This document shows positions 45,283-55,375 of a stretch of DNA of 64,000 nucleotides, piece after piece. The translations under genes were made by a program, and so were the position numbers. The stretch's first letter is position 1. Each line of letters starts with the position of its first letter. This stretch comes from Clostridium sp. DSM 17811 (GTDB lineage: Bacteria; Bacillota; Clostridia; Clostridiales; Clostridiaceae), in assembly GCF_018861905.1 (NCBI RefSeq), contig NZ_JAHLDU010000002.1, forward strand, positions 124,001-188,000, written 5' to 3'. The notes under the pieces are model-generated. The model was given only the letters and a program-made list of their open reading frames with translations. It made no database searches and was not told where the DNA came from.

Positions 45283-45319
45283 TATTGTTGAATGAAGTTT
45301 TTTGCATTTAGTCTATAGG
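45283..45319 (-). pseudogene. 3' remnant of a paralogue of the 65-aa protein
   Basis: On the minus strand this reads PID-stop-MQKNFIQQYQH-stop, matching the C-terminus PICEMLKKFIQQYQH of the 65-aa protein encoded at 46877-47074. Only the last 12 or so codons remain. It is followed by a copy of the same terminator. Confidence 0.7.
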
Positions 45320-45464
45320 TAAATATTTTTAATATTTATTTTTAACATAAATTGTGTTAATATGTAACTATTAACAACAAAGAAGTAAATAATAATGTTT
45401 GTTAATCCATATTTACATAGCTTTTATTGCGTTTTAATGTAATAAAAATAGGGGGAATCTAATA

Positions 45465-46763
45465 ATGAAAAATTTTAAAAAAATTATGATGATGGGATTT
45501 GTGTTATTGATAGCTACACTGTCAAGACCAGTGATGGCACTGGGGTTAAGTGGTTTTAGCGATGTTACAAATTTTTCTGTAGTAATAGGAGAAAATATGT
45601 ATACTTTAGAGTATGCGAATGATTTAAATAATGCAAAACAAATTAATGATGCAGTAGTTAAAAGTAAAGGTGATATTTTTATAAAAACAGACGATACCGG
45701 GTGGATAAAAAATAATGATGGGTCGCGTGTGAATAAAGATTATGTAGACATTTCAACTATTAAATATAATAATGGTATAGCAATAACTCAACAAAAAATT
45801 GCTAAAATTAACATTACTTCAACTAAATTAGAAGTTGATAATGTAACTAGTGGTTTTGGAGATGGGCATGCAACTTATCAAGTATTAGATTCATTAGGAA
45901 ATGATATTACAACGACATCTCTTGCTAATGGTATAATCTTCAAATCTGGAGTGGGTACAGTAGAAGGAAGAAATGGTATACTTAAAGTAACACCAAACAT
46001 GAATATTTTTACATTTACTTCGGGTATAGTAATAACTGCCGATGACCCAATAAGTGGAGTTTCAACAAATGCTACATTAAGCGTTGAATTAGTGGGATCT
46101 ACACAAGGTAGTACATTAAGTGATATAAAACTTTTATCATTAAAAAATGTTGATGGTAAAGTGTTGACGGCAGGGGATACTACAACCGTTTTCTATGCTG
46201 GATACCTAGCTACAGATATTAGTGGGAAACCTACAACAAATTATACGCTTATGGAACAGGGCCTAATATTGACTGGTGATCATATGTTGAATATGTCAAA
46301 TCCATATGTAGTAGCTCAACTTGTAAAAGATCCTACAGACCCATCAATAGGATTAATAAAAGTAACAGCAACTAGCGATACTATTTTAATGGATATGCCA
46401 GTAGCGATCACTGCATTTACTTTGAGAGGTACATCTTCAACAATAAGTACTACATTAAAGAAACAAGCGGAAATAGATTCGTTTATATTATTAGTTCCAA
46501 GTGAAGCTATATATTCTGGTGAATCAAAAGCAATTTCATTTATAGCACTAGATCAAAATGCAAACTTAATTACGAAATTTAGTGAATTGGATGGCCATGT
46601 GAGCCTTATAGGGGCGACCTTTGAAAGGAACTCTGATGGAACTGCTTGCATAAAAAGCAATATAGTTTATAATACAATGACTACTTTAATGTCTGCAAAT
46701 ATAACTGCAATTACACGAACAGGTAAGTATAGCAGTATAAATATAAATATTCAGCACAAGTGA
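45465..46763 (+). CDS. secreted surface protein of unknown function
   Basis: A 432-aa protein with a clear signal peptide (KKIMMMGFVLLIATLSRPVMA) and no membrane anchor, LPXTG or cell-wall-binding repeat. The mature part is rich in Thr, Ser, Asn and Asp and in predicted beta strands, resembling bacterial Ig-like or invasin-type domains (STKLEVDNVTSGFGDGHATY; TTSLANGIIFKSGVGTVEG). It starts after AGGGGGAA. It is flanked by two copies of a terminator plus gene-end block, so it may have been inserted or duplicated with it. Confidence 0.7.
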   Translation: MKNFKKIMMMGFVLLIATLSRPVMALGLSGFSDVTNFSVVIGENMYTLEYANDLNNAKQINDAVVKSKGDIFIKTDDTGWIKNNDGSRVNKDYVDISTIKYNNGIAITQQKIAKINITSTKLEVDNVTSGFGDGHATYQVLDSLGNDITTTSLANGIIFKSGVGTVEGRNGILKVTPNMNIFTFTSGIVITADDPISGVSTNATLSVELVGSTQGSTLSDIKLLSLKNVDGKVLTAGDTTTVFYAGYLATDISGKPTTNYTLMEQGLILTGDHMLNMSNPYVVAQLVKDPTDPSIGLIKVTATSDTILMDMPVAITAFTLRGTSSTISTTLKKQAEIDSFILLVPSEAIYSGESKAISFIALDQNANLITKFSELDGHVSLIGATFERNSDGTACIKSNIVYNTMTTLMSANITAITRTGKYSSININIQHK

Positions 46764-46834
46764 TTTTGATGGCAGGGAACATATTGAGGATTGCATAAAT
46801 TTTAATTTTTACACATAAATTAAATGCAAATCAA

Positions 46835-46872
46835 AAAAGGACTATTTACCGAAGTTGGTGGATAGTCCTTTT
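46835..46872. terminator. bidirectional terminator
   Basis: AAAAGGACTAT (46835-46845) and exact complement (46862-46872), with a nested ACC/GGT pair, between the secreted-protein gene and the convergent 65-aa gene. Confidence 0.85.
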
Positions 46873-46876
46873 TTGT

Positions 46877-47074
46877 TTAATGCTGATATTGTTGAATAAA
46901 TTTTTTTAACATTTCACATATAGGTAGAGATTCATTAATAAAAACGGATACGTCATTGCAATTTTTTTTATAGCCATCCAACATAGTTTGAAAAGACGGA
47001 TCATCATGTTCTTGCTGAGTGACATATATTAAAAAAGCTGACTTATCGTACATTATTACTTCATTTACTCTCAT
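46877..47074 (-). CDS. 65-aa hypothetical protein
   Basis: Starts at ATG after TTGGAGGCG, a strong ribosome site. It is predicted soluble alpha/beta with RVNEVIMYDKSAFLIYVTQQ and CEMLKKFIQQYQH at the end. The remnant at 45283 shows it had a close paralogue. No family recognised. Confidence 0.6.
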   Translation of the reverse strand: MRVNEVIMYDKSAFLIYVTQQEHDDPSFQTMLDGYKKNCNDVSVFINESLPICEMLKKFIQQYQH

Positions 47075-47348
47075 ATTTACGCCTCCAAAATTCCAATATA
47101 GTATATTTAATTATCACTATACAGTATGTCCAAGATTTGCGCAATATAAAAAATGAAATATAAAATAAATATCTTTATGACCTACGTTTACATGGAAATA
47201 ACTGAAAAAAATGTAAGCGAATCAATATATAAAAAGCTGCAATCTCTAAAAAGAATGCAACTTTAAATAATTTAATATTACTAAAATGGGGTAAATATAT
47301 AATAAAAGTAAATATTTGTTTATTTAGATTAACGATTGTTTCCCTAGT

Positions 47349-47579
47349 TTAATTAATCTTATAGTTATTAAGATACTCCTCAGCAGAATCATATATTAAA
47401 TTATTCGTGGACATTAAATCTTTTTTCTTTTGAGTTTCAAGTTTATGAGTTAATTGTGTTATTGATATTTTTTCTATTGTTGTAGTATCGATGATAATCA
47501 CCTCAACTGTATTATAACACAAAACATGTAAATTACAAAGCGATTTTTGAATGGATGCAGAAGACATGCTGTATGACAA
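47349..47579 (-). CDS. possible small protein, start unclear
   Basis: The open frame of 76 codons has codon use like nearby genes only in its last 50 codons. A GAGGTGAT ribosome site lies inside it, 5 nt before ATC codons rather than ATG. Translation from there would need a rare start and give ~49 residues (TTTIEKISITQLTHKLETQK, then ending SAEEYLNNYKIN). Weakly supported. Confidence 0.3.
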   Translation of the reverse strand: MSYSMSSASIQKSLCNLHVLCYNTVEVIIIDTTTIEKISITQLTHKLETQKKKDLMSTNNLIYDSAEEYLNNYKIN

Positions 47580-47914
47580 GATGGAATAAATTGGAACAGA
47601 TAGAGGCGTTATATAAAATTACAAATAAACTGTACCATAATAATAAGCCGAAAATAATATTTTATAAGGGTTATTGTTGCAAGATGCAAGCATAACAAAT
47701 ATAATGTAATAAATACAAATAATTGGATATAGTGTTTTTATATAATATATTATAATATTTAATTATTTATTAATGGGGACATTTAAGTTAATATAGTAGT
47801 TTTATTGAATATTGTTATATAATGTTATATAATTTCAATAAGCTCATATTCTATGAATATGAGCTTATTCGGATTAGTAACATTCAAATAATTTTGTGAG
47901 AAAGAGGTATAAAA
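47580..47914. other. AT-rich intergenic region with one perfect hairpin
   Basis: No ORF with a ribosome site. The only marked element is a 15-bp perfect inverted repeat, AATAAGCTCATATTC (47837-47851) with 47855-47869 and a 3-nt loop, 45 bp before the FtsA-like start. It lacks a T-run on the plus strand, so it may act on mRNA stability or as a weak terminator. Confidence 0.5.
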
Positions 47915-49951
47915 ATGAAAATCACAAATGTAAATTTAGAGGAACTGATATTTGCTTTAGATATAGGAACAAGATCTATTATAGGAACAGTTGGTATAAT
48001 ATCTGATAAAAAATTCCAAGTTCTTTCTGAAAGTTATATTGAACATGAAGAAAGAGCTATGATTGATGGCCAAATTCATGACATTCAATTGGTAGCTAGT
48101 GGAGTATTAAAGGTGAAAAAAGAATTAGAAGATAATTTAAATGTTAAATTAACTAAAGTAGCTATTGCAGCAGCAGGACGATTTTTAAGGACAACGCAAG
48201 TTAAGTCTGAAATAGAAGTTGATATTGATAAAGAAATTGATAGGGAAACCATTAGAAGCTTAGAACTCACTGCAGTTAGGATGGCAGAGGAGGAGGTGGC
48301 AAAGGCATCTCAGGGTAAGCTTTATTGTGTAGGATATAGTGTAAAAAATTATTATTTAAATGGATACGTAATCACAAATTTAAAATCCCACAAAGGAGAA
48401 AAAATTGCAGTAGAGATAATTGCTACATTTCTTCCACGATCAGTAGTTGATAGCCTTTATGCAGTCATGGATAAGGCGTCGCTTGAAGTTGTAAGTTTAA
48501 CACTTGAACCTATAGCTGCAATGGAAGCTGCCGTGCCACAGAACCTTAGACTTCTAAATTTGGCTTTAGTGGATATTGGTGCTGGAACATCTGATATTGC
48601 TATTAGTAGCAAAGATAGTATAAGTGCATATGGTATGGTACCGATGGCAGGGGATGAGGTAACTGAAATAATATCTCAAGCATATTTAGTTGATTTTAAT
48701 ACTGCTGAGAAAATTAAAAAAGAATGTAGTGGGAAAGATAAAATTCAATACATAGATGTGTTAGGTTTTGAAAATATTTTAGAACCAGAGGAAGTATTAA
48801 AAATAATTAATCCTATTGTTGTGAAAATTTCAGAAGAAATTGGAAATAGAATAATTGAATTAAATGGTGGAAAAGCTCCAAATGCTGTATTTCTTGTAGG
48901 AGGTGGAGCACATACACCTTTTATTAAAGAAAATATTGTTAAAATTTTAAATCTGCCAATTAACCGTGTCGTTATTAAAGGTCGTGATTCAGTAACTGAC
49001 TGCATATGTGATGCTGACATGGGAAGTACTGGAGTTACAGTTTTGGGTATAGCACTGGTATCAATTAAAAGGTTAGGAAATGATTTTGTTGATGTGACGA
49101 TAAATGACAAGATTATAAGTTTATTTAATGCACATAAACATACTGTTATGGATGTGATGATGCAAGAGGGTATAAATCCTAAGATATTGATTGGTAAAAA
49201 TGGACGCAATATAAGATTTATAGTTGATGGAATAAAAAGAGTGGCATTTGGAAGCTTAGCTACGAGCGCTGAAATTAAGATTAATAACTTGCTTAGTAAT
49301 ATTGATTCTGAAGTGGCTGAAGGTGATATCATTGACGTTAGCTTTAGTGTAGATGGGAAAAGTGCTGAGCCTAAAATTATGGATTATGTAAAAAACATTC
49401 AAACTGTAAGTTTCTATTTTGAAGATGTAATTCGTAATATTGAGCCTGTAGCATTTATTAATGGTATAAGAACTATAATAAATGGTGTAATAAAAGAAGA
49501 TGATGATGTTTCAATAGTAATACCTACTACAATTAGTGAATATGAAAAGTATTTTGGTGATGATACTCGTGGCTTAGCTTTTATGATAGATAATAAAAAA
49601 TTACTTTCGGATTATGTTATAAAAGAAGGGGACAGAATATATAAAGTAGCAGAAATTACTAAAGAAATTAAGGTGGAAAAAAAAGATAATAAAAATGAAC
49701 AAAAGGAAACACAAAGTTTGAATGTTAAAGTGAACAAAAATATGATAGATCTTAAAGGAAAAGATAAATACATATTTGTAGATATTTTTAATTATGTGGA
49801 TTTTGATTTGACTATTTCAAAAGGAAACTTAATATTAAAGCTTAATGGTAGTAAAGCTGATTATTATCAGCCGCTAAATAATGGAGATGTAATTGAAATA
49901 TATTGGGAAAATATTATTGGCACAGAGGAAACAAAAATAAAAATAGGATGA
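47915..49951 (+). CDS. FtsA-like actin-fold ATPase with C-terminal extension
   Basis: A 678-aa protein. Residues 8-390 form an FtsA/PilM-type actin fold (FALDIGTRSIIGTVGI, LVDIGAGTSDIAI, FLVGGGAHTPFI) with an SHS2-like insert. Canonical FtsA is about 420 aa; here 280 more residues follow, with predicted beta-rich repeats and a Lys/Glu linker (KVEKKDNKNEQKETQ). The FtsA membrane-binding helix is not obvious. A role in division, pilus or sporulation cannot be told apart. It is followed 27 bp later by the M20 amidohydrolase. Confidence 0.8.
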   Translation: MKITNVNLEELIFALDIGTRSIIGTVGIISDKKFQVLSESYIEHEERAMIDGQIHDIQLVASGVLKVKKELEDNLNVKLTKVAIAAAGRFLRTTQVKSEIEVDIDKEIDRETIRSLELTAVRMAEEEVAKASQGKLYCVGYSVKNYYLNGYVITNLKSHKGEKIAVEIIATFLPRSVVDSLYAVMDKASLEVVSLTLEPIAAMEAAVPQNLRLLNLALVDIGAGTSDIAISSKDSISAYGMVPMAGDEVTEIISQAYLVDFNTAEKIKKECSGKDKIQYIDVLGFENILEPEEVLKIINPIVVKISEEIGNRIIELNGGKAPNAVFLVGGGAHTPFIKENIVKILNLPINRVVIKGRDSVTDCICDADMGSTGVTVLGIALVSIKRLGNDFVDVTINDKIISLFNAHKHTVMDVMMQEGINPKILIGKNGRNIRFIVDGIKRVAFGSLATSAEIKINNLLSNIDSEVAEGDIIDVSFSVDGKSAEPKIMDYVKNIQTVSFYFEDVIRNIEPVAFINGIRTIINGVIKEDDDVSIVIPTTISEYEKYFGDDTRGLAFMIDNKKLLSDYVIKEGDRIYKVAEITKEIKVEKKDNKNEQKETQSLNVKVNKNMIDLKGKDKYIFVDIFNYVDFDLTISKGNLILKLNGSKADYYQPLNNGDVIEIYWENIIGTEETKIKIG

Positions 49952-49978
49952 TTTAACATAGGTGAAGGGGTGATTGCG

Positions 49979-51151
49979 GTGAATTTTTTAAATATGGCAA
50001 AAAATATTGAGAGTGAGTTAATAGATATTAGGCACGATATACATCAAAATCCAGAATTGGGATTTGATTTATTTAGAACTAGCCAAAAGGTAAAAGATTT
50101 TTTGAAGGCTGAAGGCATTGAATTTTATGAGGTAGCACAAACTGGAATCTGTGCTATTATTCGAGGTAATGGTAAAAAAACGGTTGCTTTAAGAGCAGAT
50201 ATGGATGCACTTCCACTTCAAGATAAGAAGGTTTGTGATTACTCATCTAAGATTAATGGTAAAATGCATGCTTGTGGACATGACGCTCATACCACTATAC
50301 TTTTAGGTGCAGCTAGGATATTAAATAACATGAGGGATGAACTCAAGGGAAATGTTAAATTGTTTTTTGAGCCAGCAGAAGAAACTACTGGTGGATCACC
50401 TTTAATGATTAAAGAGGGAGTACTTGAGAATCCGAGTGTTGATGCTGTTATTGGGCTTCATGTAGAAGAGTGGCTAGAAGCCGGAACTGTTGGTTTAAAA
50501 AGAGACATCGCGTACGCAGCATCAAATCCATTTACTATAAAAATAATAGGTAAAGGTGGACATGGTGCAAGCCCACATGTGACTATTGATCCTATTGTAA
50601 TAGCAAGCAACGTTATAGTTGCACTTCAAAGCATTGTAAGTCGCGAGATTCCACCTACAGATCCTGCAGTTATAACTGTAGGTTCAATTCATGGTGGCAC
50701 AGCTCAAAACATTATACCTGAAGACGTGACAATATCAGGGATTATTAGGACAATGAAGAGTGAACATAGAGAATACATAAAGATAAGATTAGTCCAGGTA
50801 GTGGAAGGTATAGTTAAAGCCATGAGGGGAAAATGTGAAATTGAAATTGAGGAAAGTTATCCATGTCTTCATAATAATGATGAACTTTCAGATATGTTTG
50901 ATAATAAGTCAAAAGAACTAATCGGAGAAAGTAATGTTTATAATTTAGATAAGCCTACTATGGGTGTGGAAAGTTTTGCTTATTTCTCTATGGAAAAACC
51001 ATCGCTATTTTATTTCTTAGGGAGTGGAAACAAGGAAAAAGGTATAATAAATCCGGCTCATGGAAGTTTATTTGATATAGATGAGAGCTGTTTATCCATA
51101 GGTGTAGCTATGCAATGTACGTTAGCTTATGAATTTCTATTGAAATCATAA
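49979..51151 (+). CDS. M20-family amidohydrolase
   Basis: 390 residues from GTG 49979 (GGGGTGAT upstream; GTG 49970 overlaps that site). It is a zinc-dependent N-acyl-amino-acid amidohydrolase or hippurate hydrolase type: RHDIHQNPELGFD, ADMDALPLQD, MHACGHDAHT (metal ligands), FEPAEETTGGS, GKGGHGASPH (dimerisation domain) and a final SLFDIDESCL. It probably deacylates amino acids or small peptides; the exact acyl group is not predictable. Confidence 0.92.
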   Translation: MNFLNMAKNIESELIDIRHDIHQNPELGFDLFRTSQKVKDFLKAEGIEFYEVAQTGICAIIRGNGKKTVALRADMDALPLQDKKVCDYSSKINGKMHACGHDAHTTILLGAARILNNMRDELKGNVKLFFEPAEETTGGSPLMIKEGVLENPSVDAVIGLHVEEWLEAGTVGLKRDIAYAASNPFTIKIIGKGGHGASPHVTIDPIVIASNVIVALQSIVSREIPPTDPAVITVGSIHGGTAQNIIPEDVTISGIIRTMKSEHREYIKIRLVQVVEGIVKAMRGKCEIEIEESYPCLHNNDELSDMFDNKSKELIGESNVYNLDKPTMGVESFAYFSMEKPSLFYFLGSGNKEKGIINPAHGSLFDIDESCLSIGVAMQCTLAYEFLLKS

Positions 51152-51234
51152 TGCAACTTAGTATATAATTGATACTTGATGTGAATTATGTATAGAAGTT
51201 AATCAATAGATAAAAGAGATCTAGGAGGATATGT

Positions 51235-52188
51235 ATGAGGATAGAAATTGGAGCAAATGAAGCAGGACAAAGAACAGATAAATTTATGAGGAAGGTACTT
51301 GGAGATGTGCCACTCAGCAAAATATATAAAGCTTTTAGAAAAGGTGATATTAGAGTTAATGGTAGCAAAATTAAGGAAAAACATTCATTAGTAGAAGGTG
51401 ATATTGTTGAAACAAAATATATCACTAGTGAGTTTAAGAAAGATGAATTTGTAAGAATTGATAATAAACTTAAGATAACTTTTGAGGATGCTAATATATT
51501 AATGGTAGAAAAATGGCCAGGGGTTTTAGTTCATGCTGATAAAAAAGATGGAGAACCTACTTTAACAGATTATGCACTTTCTTATTTATTTGATAAAGGT
51601 GATTATAAACCAGAAAATGAAATAACCTTTACGCCAGCACCTTGTAATAGATTAGATAGAAACACTTCAGGTATGGTTATATTTGGTAAGAATTTTAAAT
51701 CTCTTAAACTATTGAATGAAATGATAAGAGATCGTAACATTGAAAAATACTATATGGCACTTGTATCAGGAAGAATTAAGGATGGAATTTATGAAGGCTA
51801 TATATATAAAAACGAAGATGCCAATATATCTCAAGTATTTAAAGAACCAAAGCCAGATACTAAAAGAATAGCAATGGACGTTAAAACTATAGAAAGTTGT
51901 GGTACATTCTCTTTACTTGATATTAACCTTTTAACAGGCAGAAGCCATCAACTTAGAGCCCATTTGAGTATGCTTGGTAATCCTATTCTTGGTGACCCTA
52001 AATACGGGAATAAAAAAATAAATAGTTTTTTTAATAACAAATATGGTTTGGATTCTCAATATTTGTATGCATATAAATTAATATTTAAGAATTGCCCAGA
52101 GGATTTGTCTTATATGGAGAATAAAACTATTGCAGAGAGCTTACCACCAGCATTGAAAAAGATTAAGAGAGATATATTTAAATTTTAG
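51235..52188 (+). CDS. RluA-family pseudouridine synthase
   Basis: A 317-aa RNA-modifying enzyme. An N-terminal S4 domain (KFMRKVLGDVPLSKIYKAFR) precedes the catalytic motif NRLDRNTSGMVIF with the essential Asp near residue 140, and GRSHQLRAHLSMLGNPILGD near the end. Family members modify 23S rRNA (RluC/RluD) or tRNA; the target is unassigned. It starts after TAGGAGGAT. The next gene starts 11 bp after its stop. Confidence 0.93.
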   Translation: MRIEIGANEAGQRTDKFMRKVLGDVPLSKIYKAFRKGDIRVNGSKIKEKHSLVEGDIVETKYITSEFKKDEFVRIDNKLKITFEDANILMVEKWPGVLVHADKKDGEPTLTDYALSYLFDKGDYKPENEITFTPAPCNRLDRNTSGMVIFGKNFKSLKLLNEMIRDRNIEKYYMALVSGRIKDGIYEGYIYKNEDANISQVFKEPKPDTKRIAMDVKTIESCGTFSLLDINLLTGRSHQLRAHLSMLGNPILGDPKYGNKKINSFFNNKYGLDSQYLYAYKLIFKNCPEDLSYMENKTIAESLPPALKKIKRDIFKF

Positions 52189-52199
52189 AGGGTGAATTT

Positions 52200-53828
52200 A
52201 TGGGTGAAAAAGCAAAGTTAAATAAACAATCTACCACAAAAGGTTTTGCAATATTAACTGCAGCAAGTTTTTTGGTTAAGTTTTTATCATTGCTTTACGT
52301 TCCTTTTTTAGGAAAGATATTAGGAGATATTGGGATAGGAGTATATGCTTCGGCGTACAATATATTTACATATATATATATATTAACCAATGCGGGCATT
52401 CCTGTGGCTATTTCGAAAATCGTGTCAGAACTTATAGCTCTCGGAAATTATAAGGATGCTGTAAAGACTTTTAAAATAGCTAGATTTTTACTCTTTATAT
52501 TAGGAATGATTATGTCAATTCTAATGCTTATATTCGTATCACCTATAGCTAATTTAACGAACAGTGCTCCTTCAAAATTAGCTATTATGGCACTTGCCCC
52601 AACTATTTTACTTACTTCTGTTTTATCAGCTTATAGGGGTTATTTTCAAGGAAGAGGTAATATGACACCTACTGCAGTATCACAAGTGTTTGAACAGGTT
52701 GCAAATACTGTATTTAGTTTAGTTTTTGCAGCGTGTTTTATAAAATATGGAGTAGAAGCAGGGGCTGCAGGTGGAACTATTGGAACATCTGTAGGAGCAC
52801 TGGTTGCTGTAATTTATATGATCCATTTTTATGAAAAAAACAAAGTGTTTAGAGTTCCTAAAGGATATAATCAGTTAGGTATAAAAAGATTTACTACTAA
52901 AAAAATAATAAAAAAGTTATTGGGTGTTGCAATTCCTATGACGATATGTTTAGGAATACAACAATCGGGATTATTTATTGATTTGTGGTTAGTTAAATTA
53001 AGGATGATATCTTTTGGAATGACTAAAGTACAAGCGGATGTTTTATGGGGTGTGTTATTTAAATATACAACATTAATAAATGTGCCTATAGCTATTATTT
53101 CATCACTTGCCATAACTATATTGCCATCTATTTCTAGTTTAATGGCACTTAGAGACAAAAAGGCTGTAAGAAATAAAATTAATTATGCTTTTAGGCTTTG
53201 TTTTTTAGTTGCAGTACCTTGTGCAGTTGGACTTGCAGTTTTAGCGGGCCCTGTAGTGAATCTAATCCAATATGGTACTAGTGTTGCACGATTACTAATA
53301 TATGGATCAGTTGTGATATTACTTATGGCTGTGGTTAGTATTCAAACGTCAATTCTTCAAGGAATTGGAAAAGTTTATTTAGTTACTGTATATGCATTTT
53401 TCGGAATAATTGGAAAAATAATTACTAATTATATTTTTGTAGCAATTCCAAGCATTAATATATTAGGTGCTATTATGGGAAATGCAGTAAGTTTTGCAAT
53501 ACTTCTAATATTGAACTATATTACTATCAATAAAGTTCTAAAAATTAAAATAAAATTATTAAGTCATGCAATTAAGCCTATACTGGCCTCGGTAGTTATG
53601 GCAATAATTGCAAAGTTAATGTATAGTAATTTTAATTATATATTTAGTTATGTTAAGGAAGGGTATTTTGCTAATGCTATTGCTCTATTAATTTCTATAG
53701 TCTTTGCGATAGTAACTTACTTTTTCACATTAGTGCTTCTAGGTGGATTAAGTAAAGAAGATTTAGAAATATTCCCTAGTAGAATTACAAAGATTATACC
53801 TAAGTCTATTTTAGGTAGACTTAAATAG
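52200..53828 (+). CDS. MOP-superfamily polysaccharide/lipid flippase (SpoVB-like)
   Basis: A 542-aa, 14-helix membrane protein of the MviN/SpoVB/PST group: KGFAILTAASFLVKFLSLLY at the start, AYRGYFQGRGNMTPTAVSQV with the conserved RGYFQG, and GVAIPMTICLG. Members flip lipid-linked peptidoglycan or polysaccharide precursors. It is translationally close to the RluA-like gene and convergent with a second flippase. Which of the two serves sporulation cannot be decided here. Confidence 0.88.
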   Translation: MGEKAKLNKQSTTKGFAILTAASFLVKFLSLLYVPFLGKILGDIGIGVYASAYNIFTYIYILTNAGIPVAISKIVSELIALGNYKDAVKTFKIARFLLFILGMIMSILMLIFVSPIANLTNSAPSKLAIMALAPTILLTSVLSAYRGYFQGRGNMTPTAVSQVFEQVANTVFSLVFAACFIKYGVEAGAAGGTIGTSVGALVAVIYMIHFYEKNKVFRVPKGYNQLGIKRFTTKKIIKKLLGVAIPMTICLGIQQSGLFIDLWLVKLRMISFGMTKVQADVLWGVLFKYTTLINVPIAIISSLAITILPSISSLMALRDKKAVRNKINYAFRLCFLVAVPCAVGLAVLAGPVVNLIQYGTSVARLLIYGSVVILLMAVVSIQTSILQGIGKVYLVTVYAFFGIIGKIITNYIFVAIPSINILGAIMGNAVSFAILLILNYITINKVLKIKIKLLSHAIKPILASVVMAIIAKLMYSNFNYIFSYVKEGYFANAIALLISIVFAIVTYFFTLVLLGGLSKEDLEIFPSRITKIIPKSILGRLK

Positions 53829-53837
53829 GTAGCAAAC

Positions 53838-53880
53838 AAATCTAAAGCACATCATCTTGTATGATGTGCTTTAGATTTTT
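53838..53880. terminator. bidirectional terminator inside the spoVB-like 3' end
   Basis: AAATCTAAAGCACATCAT (53838-53855) and exact complement (53861-53878), 5-nt loop. The hairpin contains the last codons and stop of the minus-strand flippase. Confidence 0.9.
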
Positions 53881-55375
53881 CTGATTTTTTTGTGAGAATT
53901 AGAGAAAATAATAATAGAGAGAAGCCAGTTAGAATAATTATTATGTTCTTAGTAATAAAAATAGAATCAGGTATAGTATTACTTAAAATTTTTAATATAA
54001 AATATAACAGGATACTAAGACAAATATCAATTAGAAACTCACTCCCTGAAAAATCTATATAACAGCATTTTTCGATTGATACAATATTCATTATAGCGCT
54101 TAAAATAGAGCTTATAAGGAGAGCAATACCATAACCTAAAATATTAATACTTGGAATGCCAAGTAGTATATATAGTAAAACTAGTTGGACAATAGAAGTT
54201 ACTACAGAATTTATTAGGAGAGATTTTTGTTTGCCAAGTCCATTTAAAATTCCAAAGGTTGATCCAGACATATACATGAAGGGTGCACTTACCGCTGCAA
54301 GCCTAATATATACGCCTAGGTCATATCTATCAAAAAATAATTTTCCAAGGGAGGATCCTATACATAAACATATTATCATAGTTGAAATTCCTAGTAAAAA
54401 AGAAATTTTGATTACTTCGTGGATTCTATTTTCTAAAGCGTTATAATCATTTTTACTTATACTTTTAGAAATGTCGGGAGTTAACATGGTAGACATTGAC
54501 ATCACAATAATAAATGGGAAAAATACAATACTCATAGCCATACCAGAAAATTTACCAATTAAAGATAAGCTCTCGGTATATTCTATTCCAGCTTGGACTA
54601 GCCTGCCAGGAACAATTAGGGTTGATAGTGCTGAAATTACAGTGTTTAAAAAGCCGTTTAGGCACAAGGGAAATGAAACAATAAGAACATTAAATAAAAG
54701 TTGAGCTCTTCCTTCGGTCTTTTTTATAATTACCTTAAATTTATTTTTGCTCTTTTCATAAAATACATATAGAAGAATAAAACTTATAAGTTCTCCAATT
54801 GACAAAGAAATATATGTAGCAGTTACTGTAGTAGTTACATTTGTTAGAGCAAAGAAATTTATTAATCCAAGTATTATGGCCATTCTTGCAGTTTTTTCAA
54901 CAATGTCTATTATTGCAGGTACTTTAACATTAGAAATGCCATAAAAATAGCCCTTGTATATAGAAGATAGGGCAACAAAAATTAATGCGGGACAAATTAT
55001 CCAGAGGGAGTATAGTGTTCTTTGGTCTTTTATTATATATGTACTGATATACGGTGAGAAAAAAAACACTAAAATTGCTATGAATATAGATAAAACAAAA
55101 TCAAAAACTAATGCAGTATGTATAGATTTGTTAAGGTTACCGTAATCATTTATTCCATAATAGGATGAAGATTCTTTTGAAATAGCTGTTACCATACCAC
55201 CGCAAATAAGGCAAGTGAATAAATCGTATATAGGCATTACAAGGCTATATAAGCCCATTCCTTCTGCACCTAATTTTCTTGAGAGCAATATTGAAAACAT
55301 AAATCTTAATATGCCAGCAACCAAATTTGAAACCGTAAGTATTATTGAATCTCTGTAGAAATCGTCTTTTATCAT
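53852..55375 (-). CDS. spoVB: stage V sporulation protein B-like flippase
   Basis: A 507-aa multi-pass membrane protein of the MOP superfamily. The N-terminus DDFYRDSIILTVSNLVAGIL and YKGYFYGISNVKVPAIIDIV match SpoVB, and SKESSSYYG and GLNGFLN-type segments occur mid-protein. SpoVB is needed for spore cortex synthesis, probably flipping a precursor into the intermembrane space. Minus strand, tail to tail with the previous flippase. The assignment over other MOP paralogues rests on overall resemblance. Confidence 0.8.
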   Translation of the reverse strand: MIKDDFYRDSIILTVSNLVAGILRFMFSILLSRKLGAEGMGLYSLVMPIYDLFTCLICGGMVTAISKESSSYYGINDYGNLNKSIHTALVFDFVLSIFIAILVFFFSPYISTYIIKDQRTLYSLWIICPALIFVALSSIYKGYFYGISNVKVPAIIDIVEKTARMAIILGLINFFALTNVTTTVTATYISLSIGELISFILLYVFYEKSKNKFKVIIKKTEGRAQLLFNVLIVSFPLCLNGFLNTVISALSTLIVPGRLVQAGIEYTESLSLIGKFSGMAMSIVFFPFIIVMSMSTMLTPDISKSISKNDYNALENRIHEVIKISFLLGISTMIICLCIGSSLGKLFFDRYDLGVYIRLAAVSAPFMYMSGSTFGILNGLGKQKSLLINSVVTSIVQLVLLYILLGIPSINILGYGIALLISSILSAIMNIVSIEKCCYIDFSGSEFLIDICLSILLYFILKILSNTIPDSIFITKNIIIILTGFSLLLFSLILTKKSEKSKAHHTR

